Source of the DNA: Proteus sp. FME41
GTDB taxonomy: Bacteria; Pseudomonadota; Gammaproteobacteria; Enterobacterales; Enterobacteriaceae
Reading direction: 5' to 3'
NCBI RefSeq assembly: GCF_014897315.1
Contig: NZ_JABUYL010000017.1
Coordinates: 1-64,000 of the forward strand
Length of the DNA: 64,000 bases
The notes under the pieces are model-generated. The model saw nothing but the letters and a program-made list of their open reading frames with translations. It searched no databases and was not told where the DNA came from. Numbering within the stretch: position 1 is the stretch's first letter; every line of letters begins with the position of its first letter. Positions 46,411 through 55,998 of the stretch are shown here, piece by piece. Position numbers and translations under genes: made by a program.

Positions 46411-47453
46411 TAGCGAAGCCTCGGATCAGTCAAACGAATAACGATATCGGTCATATTATTAATAAAGACAAAACACAGACCAATAATTAATGTTCCACCC
46501 ATAATGGCTGTAGTATCACCCGCAAAAAGCGCAGTCGTGAGATATCGACCAATTCCTGGCCATGAGAATACGGTTTCTGTTAATACCGCACCTTCTAACA
46601 TGCCTGTGTAGGAAAGGGCGATAATCGTCATGAGTACACCGCGAATATTGGGTAATACGTGATAAAACAGGATGCGTAACTCACCCAGCCCTTTTGCTCT
46701 CGCTAAGGTGACATATTCTTTATTCATCTCATTTAGGCAAGCTGAGCGTGTTAAGCGAGTGATCGCGGCAAGGGCAAAATAAGCGAGTAAAGAAACAGGT
46801 AAAATAAGGTGTGATAATGCATTTAAAAAGGCGTCTTTATCTCCTGCCAATAAAGTATCAATTAATACAAATCCCGTTACAGGATCAATCGTAAATTGAT
46901 AAATATCGTCTAGACGTCCTGGGCCTGCGGTCCATTGCAATGTGGCATAGAAAATAAGCAGTAAAATTAAACCTAGCCAAAAGATAGGTACTGAGCTGCC
47001 CAAAAGCGTGAGAATTCTCAAAATAAAATCGAGAGGCGTGCCTACAAAGCGTGCGCACAACACACCGAATAAAATGCCTAAACTCGCTCCTATTAATAAT
47101 GCGACAGTCGCTAATTCTAATGTGGCAGGAAAGGTTGCTAATAAGTCATCAAGAACAGGCTGACCCGTTGATGTTGCGGTTCCTAAATGCCCTTGTAACA
47201 GCGTTTCAACATAGTGAAAAAACTGCATGTAGAAAGGTAAATCTAATCCTAGCTCATGTTTTACTTGGTTATAGGTTTCGAGACTTGCATGATCGCCTAC
47301 AATTTGTAAGACAGGATCAACGGGTGAAAATGCAGAAAGTGTAAAAGTAATGACAAGAAGCCCAAAAAGTGTCAGTACCAGTGTCAATATTCCTTGAGCA
47401 AAGGTGATTAACTGACCTTTTAGACGAAGAGATAACGTCATAGCAGTATTCAT
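46410..47453 (-). CDS. ABC transporter permease, Dpp/Nik type (DppB/NikB-like)
   Basis: About 347 residues. The first helix (LITFAQGILTLVLTLFGLLV) leads into the OppB-type segment TFTLSAFSPVDPVLQIVG and HELGLDLPFYMQFFHYVETL. The EAA loop is EYVTLARAKGLGELRILFYH and the tail DIVIRLTDPRLR is typical of DppB/NikB. I placed the start at the ATG at 47453; the frame is open further upstream, and no candidate has a strong ribosome site, so the first twenty residues are uncertain. It follows the binding-protein gene by about 75 bp. Confidence 0.85.
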   Translation of the reverse strand: MNTAMTLSLRLKGQLITFAQGILTLVLTLFGLLVITFTLSAFSPVDPVLQIVGDHASLETYNQVKHELGLDLPFYMQFFHYVETLLQGHLGTATSTGQPVLDDLLATFPATLELATVALLIGASLGILFGVLCARFVGTPLDFILRILTLLGSSVPIFWLGLILLLIFYATLQWTAGPGRLDDIYQFTIDPVTGFVLIDTLLAGDKDAFLNALSHLILPVSLLAYFALAAITRLTRSACLNEMNKEYVTLARAKGLGELRILFYHVLPNIRGVLMTIIALSYTGMLEGAVLTETVFSWPGIGRYLTTALFAGDTTAIMGGTLIIGLCFVFINNMTDIVIRLTDPRLR

Positions 47454-47529
47454 ACAGCAATAGCCTAGTGAAATAGCAAAAAATAGACCATCCACCGTCA
47501 TATAACGGTGGATGGCTTCAGGAAAAATA

Positions 47530-49095
47530 TTACTTAGTTACTTTGTCATAGTAGACCATATCGGCATTTAAACCTTGGGCATAACCTTTTACGTTATCGC
47601 GCATGACGATTTGGTTTTTACCTTGGTCAATAAAGACGTAAGGTGAGCTACGTTGTAACTCTTTTTGCATTTCAGTATAGAGTGATTGACGTTTAGTTTT
47701 GTCTGCTTCATTTAATGCAGCCAATGTTTGCTGACTTAACTCAGGAATTTTCCAGCCATTTAGCCAAGCGACGGTGTTGGATTGTCCATCGTTATAAGCA
47801 AAAGCACTCGCATTTGAGTGGGCATCAAAATAATCCGGGATCCAAAAGCGAATTGCAGCTTGGTGCTGTTTAGCACGCACACGGCTATACACTTGGCTAC
47901 CTGCCGCAGGTAATAAATCTACTTGTACACCGGCTTGTGCAAAACTGGCTTGAATAGATTGCGCTACAGTAATGTAAGGCACTTTATTTTCAACATCTAA
48001 CGTAAAACGTGCATTGGTAATGCCAGCTTTAGCCAAAATCGCTTTGGCTTTTTCAGGATCAAACGTAAACGGATTATCTTCTAAAGCACCCGGTAAACCT
48101 ACAGGTAAGAAGCTTTGATGAATAAAATACTGACCACGCATTAAATCTTCTGTAATACCTTTGTAGTCAATTAAATAGCGAGAAGCCTCCCAGAAGGCAG
48201 GATTATTAAGGGCTGGATTTCCACTGGCGGTATTAAACGCCATATAGACTTGTTCAGCAGATGGGATATTGAGAATTTTAATACCCGCTTTTCCGGCTAA
48301 TGCAGCTGTTTGGTCTGTACCCAGTTCACGTGCAATATCTGCATCACCTTTTTCAATCAGTAAACGACGAGAGGCTGGGTCGGGTACATTTTTGATAATA
48401 ATATTGGCTATTTTAGGTGCGCCAGTGGGGGAGAGTGGATTGGCTTCTAACACAATCGCTTGGCGGGGCTGATAGGTGCGCATTTTATATGCACCACTGC
48501 CTGCGGAGTTCATTCTTAGCCAGCTATTACCAAAATCATTATTTTTAATATGTGCAGAGACGAGTTTCTCATCAACAATAGAGGCAATAGGTGTTGAAAG
48601 GATATTAAGCACTACATCAGGGCTAACATCGGCTGTCCAACGCACTTCTAATGCGTTATCACTGACTTTTTTCAGTAATGAATCAATGTTATCTGTTTTC
48701 CACCCTAGTACATTTAAGATAAAGGCAGGGGATTTGTTCATGGTGATCGCACGCTGATAAGAAAAGATAATATCTTCAGGGCGAACCGCGTTACCCGATG
48801 CAAATTTTGCATCCGGTTTAATATTAAATACGATCGTTTTCTGTTCAGGGTTTGCTTGCCAACTTTCAACTAAAATAGGCTCATTAATTTCGGGATTATC
48901 ACGATTAGGTTGAACAATTCGCTGATATAAACTAGGTACCGTTTGAATACTAGATAGCTCATTACTTTCAGCTGGGTCAAGACTGACAAGATCATCAAGG
49001 CCTTGTACCACAATTAATGTATTGGCAGGTGTTGCTGCAAATGCCGGTACTGAAAGGGCACCTACAACGAATAATGATAATAATTTTGCTTTCAT
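47530..49095 (-). CDS. ABC transporter periplasmic substrate-binding protein (SBP family 5)
   Basis: A 521-residue secreted protein with a signal peptide (MKAKLLSLFVVGALSVPAFA). It belongs to the DppA/OppA/NikA family: LDDLVSLDPAESNELSSIQT, then QTVPSLYQRIVQPN and PEDIIFSYQRAITM, with SFLPVGLPGALEDNPFTFDP later. It heads a five-gene operon (binding protein, two permeases, two ATPases) on the minus strand. The ligand could be dipeptides, another small peptide or a nickel chelate, as in the Yersinia/Proteus Ynt system; the sequence alone does not decide. A possible operator AATAACT-TATT-AGTTATT lies at 49136-49153. I found no NikR-type GTATGA-N16-TCATAC. Confidence 0.88.
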   Translation of the reverse strand: MKAKLLSLFVVGALSVPAFAATPANTLIVVQGLDDLVSLDPAESNELSSIQTVPSLYQRIVQPNRDNPEINEPILVESWQANPEQKTIVFNIKPDAKFASGNAVRPEDIIFSYQRAITMNKSPAFILNVLGWKTDNIDSLLKKVSDNALEVRWTADVSPDVVLNILSTPIASIVDEKLVSAHIKNNDFGNSWLRMNSAGSGAYKMRTYQPRQAIVLEANPLSPTGAPKIANIIIKNVPDPASRRLLIEKGDADIARELGTDQTAALAGKAGIKILNIPSAEQVYMAFNTASGNPALNNPAFWEASRYLIDYKGITEDLMRGQYFIHQSFLPVGLPGALEDNPFTFDPEKAKAILAKAGITNARFTLDVENKVPYITVAQSIQASFAQAGVQVDLLPAAGSQVYSRVRAKQHQAAIRFWIPDYFDAHSNASAFAYNDGQSNTVAWLNGWKIPELSQQTLAALNEADKTKRQSLYTEMQKELQRSSPYVFIDQGKNQIVMRDNVKGYAQGLNADMVYYDKVTK

Positions 49096-49289
49096 GAGAC
49101 GCTCCCTGAAACAGTGTCACTATAGTCGTTATGTTAATAACTTATTAGTTATTACTTTGTGAAATTAACTTAGGCAAAATGTGATCGAACCGCAAAGTTT
49201 TAATTACGCTTACATATAGCGCTTCGTTATAAGCAATCAAGATTAATTATGGTAGAAGAATAATTAATCGCCAGAACTTGAAGATGAAA

Positions 49290-49305
49290 TACTCCTTTAG
49301 TAGTA
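49290..49305 (+). promoter_or_regulatory. NarL/NarP 7-2-7 site upstream of nirB
   Basis: TACTCCT-TT-AGTAGTA is a full inverted pair of NarL/NarP heptamers (TACYNMT and AKNRGTA) with the 2-bp spacing bound by both NarL and NarP. Its centre is 61 bp upstream of the centre of the FNR box. E. coli nirB has a 7-2-7 site too, but nearer the FNR box. Confidence 0.7.
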
Positions 49306-49351
49306 ATCCCCTGACTATTAAGGTGTAGTAGCTGAATTGATTAAGCTGTAT

Positions 49352-49365
49352 TTGATGTTCATCAA
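49352..49365 (+). promoter_or_regulatory. FNR box of the nirB promoter
   Basis: TTGAT-GTTC-ATCAA is a perfect FNR consensus. Its centre is about 65 bp before the nirB start. A -10-like TATTTT at 49387-49392 would place the start of transcription near 49400, which puts the FNR box at about -41.5, the class II activator position used in E. coli nirB. Confidence 0.85.
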
Positions 49366-49423
49366 TAATCCTTATGAGTAGTTTCGTATTTTAGCCTTAG
49401 AAATCTTTAAAGTTGAGGCTAAA

Positions 49424-51970
49424 ATGAGCAAGAAAACACTGGCAATCATCGGTAACGGTATGGTGGGACACCGTTATATCGAAGAACTGATTGATAAAGG
49501 GGGCAATGAAGAATTTAACATTGTCGTCTTTTGTGAAGAACCTCGCGTTGCATATGATAGAGTCCATCTCTCCTCTTATTTTTCCCATCACACCGCTGAA
49601 GAACTCTCTTTAGTTAAACACGGCTATTACGAAAAACACCAAGTAGATGTCTTAATGGGAGAGCGCGTTATCACCATTAATCGTGAAGAAAAAGTGGTGC
49701 ATACCAATACAGGGCGTTGTGTTAGTTACGATAAGCTAGTTATGGCAACAGGCTCTTATCCATGGATACCTCCGATTAAAGGGAGTCATTCTCCAGATTG
49801 TTTTGTTTATCGAACCATCGAAGATTTAAATGCTATCGAATCTTGTGCTCGTATTAGTCGTAAAGGGGCGGTGATTGGTGGCGGCCTTTTAGGGTTAGAA
49901 GCCGCAGGTGCGCTAAAAAGTCTAGGTATTGAAACGCACGTTATCGAGTTTGCACCCACCTTAATGGCAGAACAGCTTGATACATTAGGTGGTGAGCAAC
50001 TTAAGCGAAAAATAGAGCGCATGGGTGTGAAAGTGCATACCGCTAAAAATACACAAGAAATATTATCAACAGGGGAAAGTGCACGTAAAACGTTGCAATT
50101 TGCAGATGGCACTTCGCTTGACGTTGATTTTATTGTGTTCTCCACAGGTATTCGCCCGAAAGATAAATTGGCTCGCCAGTGTGATTTAGAGATTGCCCCA
50201 AGAGGCGGCATTGTGATCAATGATTTTTGCCAAACGACAGATCCTGATATTTATGCGATTGGCGAATGTGCATCTTGGCAAAATAAAACCTTTGGCTTAG
50301 TCGCGCCGGGTTACAAAATGGCGCAAGTTGCGGTTGATAATTTATTAGGCCATCACTCCGTATTCCAAGGTGCCGATTTAAGTGCAAAATTAAAACTTCT
50401 TGGTGTGGATGTTGGGGGGATTGGTGATGCTCATGGAGATCAAGCGGGGTGTCGTAGTTATATCTATCTGGATGAAGGCAAAGAAATTTACAAACGCCTG
50501 ATTGTTAGTGAAGACAATAAATACCTATTAGGGGCGGTATTAGTCGGTGATACCGAAGATTATGGCAATCTTTTACAACTGTCTCTGAATACCATTGAAT
50601 TACCCGAACATCCAGACACGTTAATTCTACCTGCACATGCAGGAAGTAAGCCTGCAATCGGTGTTGATTCATTACCTGAAACAGCACAAATTTGTTCTTG
50701 TTTTGATGTGACGAAAGGCGACATTATTCAAGCCATTGAACGCGGATGCCATACCGTCGCAGCACTTAAAGCTGAAACCAAGGCGGGGACGGGCTGTGGC
50801 GGTTGTATTCCACTGGTGACTCAAGTTTTAAATGCAGAGTTAGCTAAGCAAGGTATCGAAGTTAATCATCATCTTTGTGAGCATTTTCACTATTCTCGTC
50901 AAGAGCTTTATCACCTTATTCGTGTTGAAGGGCTGAAAAGCTTTGATGAACTGTTAAAAAAACATGGTCAAGGTTATGGCTGTGAAGTGTGTAAACCTAC
51001 TGTGGGTTCATTACTTGCTTCATGTTGGAATGATTATATCTTGCGTGATGATTTGGTGTCTCTTCAAGATACCAATGATAATTTCCTTGCAAACATGCAA
51101 AAAGATGGCACTTATTCCATTATTCCTCGCTCTCCTGGGGGGGAAATTACGCCTGCGGGTATTATCGCTATTGGTCAAGTTGCACAAGAATACAATCTGT
51201 ATACCAAGATTACGGGTTCACAACGTATGGCGATGTTTGGTGCGCATAAGCAAGATTTGCCTGCTATTTGGGAAAAGTTGATTGCGGCGGGTTTTGAAAC
51301 AGGTCATGCCTACGCTAAAGCATTGCGTATGGTAAAAACGTGTGTGGGAAGCAGTTGGTGTCGTTTTGGTGTCGGTGACAGTGTGGGGTTAGGCGTTGCG
51401 TTAGAGCATCGTTATAAAGGAATAAGAACTCCCCATAAGATAAAATTTGGGGTGTCAGGCTGTACGCGTGAATGTTCTGAAGCTCAAGGGAAAGATGTCG
51501 GTATTATTGCCACAGATAAAGGTTGGAATCTCTATTTTGGGGGAAATGGTGGAATGAAACCCCGTCATGGTGATTTATTTGCTTCAGATATAGATGAAGA
51601 AACATTAGTACATTATATCGACCGTTTTATGATGTTCTATATTCGTACCGCAGACAAACTGCAACGAACTTCCGTCTGGTTAGACAACGTAGAGGGGGGC
51701 GTTGAATATTTACGTGAAGTCATTATTAACGATAAATTAGGCTTGAATGCACAATTGGAAAAAGAGCTCAATGCCTTACAAGAACGTGTTGCTTGTGAAT
51801 GGAAAGAAACGGTTGATTCTCCAAAAGCATTAAAACGTTTTGCCCACTTTATTAATAACCCAATGCCTGATCCCACAGTGCAAACGGTAAAAGAACGATT
51901 TCAACATCGGCCCGCTCGTTTACATGAACGCATTGATATCAAACTGGTAACAGAGGAGATGCCATCATGA
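49424..51970 (+). CDS. nirB: NADH-dependent nitrite reductase, large subunit NirB
   Basis: An 848-residue cytoplasmic enzyme (E. coli NirB 847) that reduces nitrite to ammonia with NADH. In order: FAD/NAD-binding reductase (IGNGMVGHRYIEELI at residues 7-21, IGGGLLGLEAAGALKSLG near 150), a BFD-like [2Fe-2S] domain (ICSCFDVTKGD, GTGCGGCIPLVTQ), a ferredoxin-like half-domain, and the siroheme-[4Fe-4S] domain with CVGSSWCRFGVGDS and KFGVSGCTRECSEAQGKD supplying four cysteines. GAGG precedes the ATG. nirD overlaps its stop. Anaerobic induction by FNR and nitrate/nitrite control by NarL/NarP follow from the boxes upstream. Confidence 0.97.
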   Translation: MSKKTLAIIGNGMVGHRYIEELIDKGGNEEFNIVVFCEEPRVAYDRVHLSSYFSHHTAEELSLVKHGYYEKHQVDVLMGERVITINREEKVVHTNTGRCVSYDKLVMATGSYPWIPPIKGSHSPDCFVYRTIEDLNAIESCARISRKGAVIGGGLLGLEAAGALKSLGIETHVIEFAPTLMAEQLDTLGGEQLKRKIERMGVKVHTAKNTQEILSTGESARKTLQFADGTSLDVDFIVFSTGIRPKDKLARQCDLEIAPRGGIVINDFCQTTDPDIYAIGECASWQNKTFGLVAPGYKMAQVAVDNLLGHHSVFQGADLSAKLKLLGVDVGGIGDAHGDQAGCRSYIYLDEGKEIYKRLIVSEDNKYLLGAVLVGDTEDYGNLLQLSLNTIELPEHPDTLILPAHAGSKPAIGVDSLPETAQICSCFDVTKGDIIQAIERGCHTVAALKAETKAGTGCGGCIPLVTQVLNAELAKQGIEVNHHLCEHFHYSRQELYHLIRVEGLKSFDELLKKHGQGYGCEVCKPTVGSLLASCWNDYILRDDLVSLQDTNDNFLANMQKDGTYSIIPRSPGGEITPAGIIAIGQVAQEYNLYTKITGSQRMAMFGAHKQDLPAIWEKLIAAGFETGHAYAKALRMVKTCVGSSWCRFGVGDSVGLGVALEHRYKGIRTPHKIKFGVSGCTRECSEAQGKDVGIIATDKGWNLYFGGNGGMKPRHGDLFASDIDEETLVHYIDRFMMFYIRTADKLQRTSVWLDNVEGGVEYLREVIINDKLGLNAQLEKELNALQERVACEWKETVDSPKALKRFAHFINNPMPDPTVQTVKERFQHRPARLHERIDIKLVTEEMPS

Positions 51971-52299
51971 GCCAATGGATAGTAGTTTGCCAATTAGATG
52001 ACATTACACCCGGAACAGGCGTTTGTGCGCTGGTGGCTCAAGATCATGTAGCGATATTTCGTCCTTACTGTGATGCACGGTTATATGCGTTAAGCAATAT
52101 CGATCCCTTTGCACATTCAAGTGTTTTATCACGAGGATTAATTGCTGAACATGAAAATGAGTTGTATATCGTCAGCCCACTGAAAAAACAGCATTTTCGG
52201 TTAACAGATGGTTATTGCCTTGAAGATGCAGATCACTCCATTGCACATTTTGATGTCAAAGTGGAAGGCAATACCGTCAGCGTACGTGCTCGCGATTAG
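51967..52299 (+). CDS. nirD: Nitrite reductase small subunit NirD
   Basis: A 110-residue Rieske-fold subunit (E. coli NirD 108) needed for NirB activity. VCQLDDITPGTGVCALVAQD and HVAIFRPYCDARLYALSNID are the recognisable N-terminal strands. The expected Rieske Cys-His pairs are not present, in keeping with NirD proteins that lack a cluster. Its ATG overlaps the nirB TGA (ATGA), showing coupled translation. cysG follows directly; nirC, the nitrite channel gene found between nirD and cysG in E. coli, is absent. Confidence 0.94.
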   Translation: MSQWIVVCQLDDITPGTGVCALVAQDHVAIFRPYCDARLYALSNIDPFAHSSVLSRGLIAEHENELYIVSPLKKQHFRLTDGYCLEDADHSIAHFDVKVEGNTVSVRARD

Positions 52300-52326
52300 C
52301 CTAAATGAGTAAACAGGGGAGTGAAT

Positions 52327-53718
52327 ATGGATTATTTTCCAATATTTTGTCAGCTCAAAGATAAACCTTGTTTATTAGTGGGTGGTGGTGAAATTGCTGA
52401 GCGTAAAGCCAGATTGTTGATGGAGGCAGGTGCCAATATTTCTGTTGTTGCACCTTCGTTTACAGGGCAGTTTATGCAATGGCACACGGAGCAAAAACTC
52501 AACTGCATAACAGGGCTATTTACGGCTGATTATCTATCTGGTAAATGGCTTGTTATTGCAGCGACAGATAATGAGCAAGTGAACCAACAAGTTTTTCAGA
52601 CGGCAACAGAAAAACAGATTTTTTGTAATGTCGTTGATTCACCAGAGCAAGCCAGTTTTATTATGCCTTCGGTCATTGATCGTTCCCCTATTATGGTCGC
52701 TATCTCATCGGGGGGAAAAGCACCCGTGCTTGCGCGTATTTTACGAGAAAAATTTGAGCAATTATTACCTAACTCTCTTGGCTCTTTAGCGCAGTTAGCA
52801 GGAAAGTTAAGAGAGCAAGTAAAACGCCATTTTTCTTCGATGAGCGCCAGACGCTACTTTTGGGAACAATTTTTTGCAGATAAGTCACTGCAAGTTGAAA
52901 TTGAAGCGCAAAGAGAAAACGGTATTCAACAACGCATCTGTGAGTTGTTATCAGAAAATATGCAACCTCAAGGCAGTGTCGTTTTAGTTGGTGCAGGGCC
53001 AGGTGATGCAGGATTAATGACAATTAAAGGTTTACAGCAATGTCAGCAAGCTGATGTAGTGGTTTACGATAGATTAGTCTCTGATGATGTAATGGCATTA
53101 GTGCGTAGGGATGCACAACGCATTTATGTGGGTAAACAGGCCGGTTTTCACTGTGTTCCTCAGGATGAGATTAATCAAATATTGATCAAAGAGGCCAGAG
53201 CAGGAAAGCGTGTTGTGAGATTAAAAGGAGGCGATCCCTTTATATTTGGTCGAGGCAGTGAAGAGTTAGAAGCCTTAATTGAGCATCACATTCCGTTTTC
53301 AGTGATCCCCGGTATTACGGCGGCGTCAGGTTGTACAACGTATGCGGGAATTCCGTTAACGCATCGAGATTATGCGCAAAGTGTTCGTTTTATCACTGGG
53401 CATGGTAAAGGCTTAAACGAAGCTCAGTGGCAATGTATTGCACAAGAAAATCAAACATTAGTCTTTTATATGGGATTGAATAAAGCAGGCTATATTCAGC
53501 AAATGTTACTTAACCAAACCATGCGTTCTACTATGCCGGTTGCCATTATCGAAAAAGGAACTTTAGCCACACAAAAGGTGATTGTGGGCCAATTACATCA
53601 ACTGGCGGATATGGCTGAAACGATGGAAAGCCCTGCACTGATTGTTGTGGGGGAGGTTGTGGGCTTGAATGAGAAACTACAATGGTTTCAATCCAAATCG
53701 GCTAACTCGCTGAAATAA
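52327..53718 (+). CDS. cysG: Siroheme synthase CysG
   Basis: A 463-residue trifunctional enzyme (E. coli CysG 457) making siroheme, the prosthetic group of NirB and of sulfite reductase. The N-terminal part is precorrin-2 dehydrogenase and sirohydrochlorin ferrochelatase ([20 protein letters not shown], residues about 13-32, and [20 protein letters not shown]). The C-terminal part is uroporphyrinogen III methyltransferase ([20 protein letters not shown] and [17 protein letters not shown]). I chose the ATG at 52327, with AGGGG seven bases upstream, over an in-frame GTG at 52321. It is the last gene of nirBD-cysG and is followed by a terminator. Confidence 0.96.
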   Translation: MDYFPIFCQLKDKPCLLVGGGEIAERKARLLMEAGANISVVAPSFTGQFMQWHTEQKLNCITGLFTADYLSGKWLVIAATDNEQVNQQVFQTATEKQIFCNVVDSPEQASFIMPSVIDRSPIMVAISSGGKAPVLARILREKFEQLLPNSLGSLAQLAGKLREQVKRHFSSMSARRYFWEQFFADKSLQVEIEAQRENGIQQRICELLSENMQPQGSVVLVGAGPGDAGLMTIKGLQQCQQADVVVYDRLVSDDVMALVRRDAQRIYVGKQAGFHCVPQDEINQILIKEARAGKRVVRLKGGDPFIFGRGSEELEALIEHHIPFSVIPGITAASGCTTYAGIPLTHRDYAQSVRFITGHGKGLNEAQWQCIAQENQTLVFYMGLNKAGYIQQMLLNQTMRSTMPVAIIEKGTLATQKVIVGQLHQLADMAETMESPALIVVGEVVGLNEKLQWFQSKSANSLK

Positions 53719-53741
53719 TTTGACGTTATTATTTTAAAATG

Positions 53742-53784
53742 AAAAACCGCTTTAATATTCGATATGTATATTAAAGCGGTTTTT
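53742..53784 (+). terminator. Terminator after cysG
   Basis: A 16-bp perfect inverted repeat (53743-53758 with 53768-53783) with core ACCGC/GCGGT ends in a T run. Confidence 0.9.
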
Positions 53785-54360
53785 AATCTAACGTATAGAA
53801 ATATAAATAGAAATTTATTTAATTTTACTTCAATTAAACATTTATATTAAAATTTAAAAATAAATAATAAAAGTGAGGGTTTAATAATCTACTGTTATTT
53901 TTAGGTAGGAATTATTATTTAGTCTAAAGGTGAATTTATCGCTATTTGTAAGTAATTTCAAATGGAAATTCTTAACTTACAAACCATCATAAAGTTCTGC
54001 AAGTCTGCCAAATTTCCTCCCAATTATATTAATTTTGTGAGCTACGTAGGTTTTCTATCTATAAAACTTGCATGATGTTAATTAAATGTTTATTTGTTGT
54101 TTTGCCTCTTATGATATTTGTTTTTTATTTTTATAAGATAGAACGCTTGAGGGCTAAATAAAGTTAAGTGATAAGAATACCGCATAAATTGACAAAATTT
54201 ACGATAAGTGTAAAAAAGAAGTGTGTTGTTATCATTTTTATCTCGTCTATATCTTAAAAACGTTAGAGAATGACAAATATTGCAATCAAAATTTAACAAC
54301 GATCTATATCGTTAATTAAGCGACCCCGTTATAAATTATTGTTTATTAGGAGAGGTATTC
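53785..54360. other. cysG-oppA intergenic region
   Basis: About 575 bp, AT-rich, no gene I can support. It contains the bulged inverted repeat at 53945-53983. A minus-strand frame at 54090-54299 has no ribosome site and low-complexity content. The last 60 bp include the oppA leader and a strong AGGAGAGG. Opp leaders in relatives are regulated by the small RNA GcvB; I cannot confirm a target site by eye. Confidence 0.5.
53945..53983. repeat. 15-bp inverted repeat with 4-base bulge upstream of oppA
   Basis: TTTGTAAGT + AATTTC (53945-53959), a five-base loop, then GAAATT (53965-53970), an unpaired CTTA, and ACTTACAAA (53975-53983). All fifteen pairs are exact. No T run follows on either strand. 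It could be an operator, a small mobile-element remnant or an RNA structure. Confidence 0.6.
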
Positions 54361-55998
54361 ATGAAAAATAAAGTTGTGTTAACAATGGTATTTCCGGTCA
54401 GTATTATGTCACTTGTTTTAACCTCCTTTTTTTCTCATGCGGTGACTCTTCCTGAAGGCACCATTTTGGCAAAACAACAACATATTGTGATCAATAATGG
54501 CACTGAGGTTTCGTCTCTTGATCCGCATAAAGTGGAAGGTGCACCTGAAAGCAATATTATTTTAAATTTATTAGAGGGCCTGACTTATGTTGGGCCTCAT
54601 GGTGAAAGTATTCCGGGTGTTGCTCAACGCTGGGAAACAGATGACAACAAGGTGTGGATATTTTATTTGCGAGAAGATGCCAAGTGGAGTGATGGCACAC
54701 CCGTTACTGCGGAAGATTTTGTCTATAGCTGGCGTCGTTTAGTTGATCCCCAAACAGGTTCACCTTATGCCAGTTATCTTGAATATGCATATGTTGAAAA
54801 TGTTGCAGATATTCTTAATGGTAAAAAACCCCCTGAAACATTAGGTGTGAAGGCCATCGATGCACATACCTTACAAGTGAATTTAACCCAGCCAATTCCT
54901 TATTTACTCGATATGGTCAGCCACACTCCCTTAAAACCCGTTAAAAAAGAGACGGTCGAAAAATACGGTGTAAATTGGACGCGTCCTGAAAACTTTGTGG
55001 GTAATGGTGCTTATATTATTGATAATTGGGTTGTGAATGAAAAGGTGACGTTAAAACGTAATCCGCTTTATTGGGATAATCAAAATACCGTTATTGAACA
55101 AGCCACATTTTTACCAATAAGTTCAGAAACCAGTGATATCAATCGTTATCGTAGTGGTGAAATAGATATTACCAATAGTGCGATCCCCCCAGTTCTTTAT
55201 AAAAAAATGAAACAAGAGCAGCCAGAAAATTTACACGTAACACCTTATTTATGTACTTTTTATTATGAATTAAATAATAAAAAAGCCCCTTTTGATGATG
55301 CGCGCGTTCGGGAAGCGGTGAAATTAAGTCTTGATAGACAAGTTATCGCTGAAAAAATAATGGGACAAGGGCAAATTCCTGCTTATTCTTTTACGCCATC
55401 TTTTATTGGTAATGGCCATTTTAAAGCCCCTAAATGGGCAAATTGGACACAACAACAGCGTAATGAAAGGGCACGTGAATTATTAAAAGAGGCGGGATTT
55501 GATGGACAAAATCCTCTGACCTTTACCTTGCTCTACAACACATCTGATCAAAACAAACAGCAAGCCATCGCTGCCGCATCCATGTGGAAAAAAAGCATTG
55601 GTGCAAATGTCACATTGCAAAATCAAGAATGGAAAACGGCACTAGAGAGTCGTAATCAAGGTAATTACCAAGTCGCAAGAGCAACATGGTGTGCGGATTA
55701 CAATGAACCGACCTCATTTTTAAACTCATTTCTTTCCACAAGCAGCCTAAATACCATTTTTTATGAAAATAAAGCTTATGATGACACATTAAATAATGCA
55801 CTGCTTGCACTCGATAGTGGCGCTCGACATCAACTCTATCAACGCGCAGAAGCCTTGCTAGACAAGGATTCTGCAATAATCCCCGTTTATTATCGCGTCA
55901 GTGTTAGATTAGTTAGTCCAAAAGTAGGTGGCTTTACAGGTAAAGACCCCTTTGATTATACGGACTTAAAGCGCTATTTTATAAAGGCAGATAACTAA
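54361..55998 (+). CDS. oppA: Oligopeptide-binding protein OppA, first copy
   Basis: A 545-residue periplasmic binding protein of SBP family 5 (E. coli OppA 543) with a signal peptide ending near SFFSHA. VSSLDPHKVEGAPESNIILN is the family's hinge-proximal signature, followed by WSDGTPVTAEDFVYSWRRLV and the C-terminal ARATWCADYNEPTSFLN. It aligns along its whole length with the second copy at 56270 but differs at many surface and some pocket-side positions. It has its own AGGAGAGG ribosome site and no terminator that I see before the second copy. It may differ in peptide preference, for instance as an MppA-like murein-peptide receptor. Confidence 0.93.
   Translation: MKNKVVLTMVFPVSIMSLVLTSFFSHAVTLPEGTILAKQQHIVINNGTEVSSLDPHKVEGAPESNIILNLLEGLTYVGPHGESIPGVAQRWETDDNKVWIFYLREDAKWSDGTPVTAEDFVYSWRRLVDPQTGSPYASYLEYAYVENVADILNGKKPPETLGVKAIDAHTLQVNLTQPIPYLLDMVSHTPLKPVKKETVEKYGVNWTRPENFVGNGAYIIDNWVVNEKVTLKRNPLYWDNQNTVIEQATFLPISSETSDINRYRSGEIDITNSAIPPVLYKKMKQEQPENLHVTPYLCTFYYELNNKKAPFDDARVREAVKLSLDRQVIAEKIMGQGQIPAYSFTPSFIGNGHFKAPKWANWTQQQRNERARELLKEAGFDGQNPLTFTLLYNTSDQNKQQAIAAASMWKKSIGANVTLQNQEWKTALESRNQGNYQVARATWCADYNEPTSFLNSFLSTSSLNTIFYENKAYDDTLNNALLALDSGARHQLYQRAEALLDKDSAIIPVYYRVSVRLVSPKVGGFTGKDPFDYTDLKRYFIKADN

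Noticed and set aside
49096-49290. NikR operator for the ABC operon
   Set aside because: No GTATGA-N16-TCATAC or close match was found, so I do not claim nickel regulation.
49807-50220. 137-codon open frame on the minus strand inside nirB
   Set aside because: It is the antisense shadow of a long GC-richer gene, with no ribosome site and no recognisable protein; nirB itself is certain.
54090-54299. 69-codon minus-strand frame upstream of oppA
   Set aside because: Lys/Asn-rich translation of AT-rich DNA with no start signal or family resemblance.
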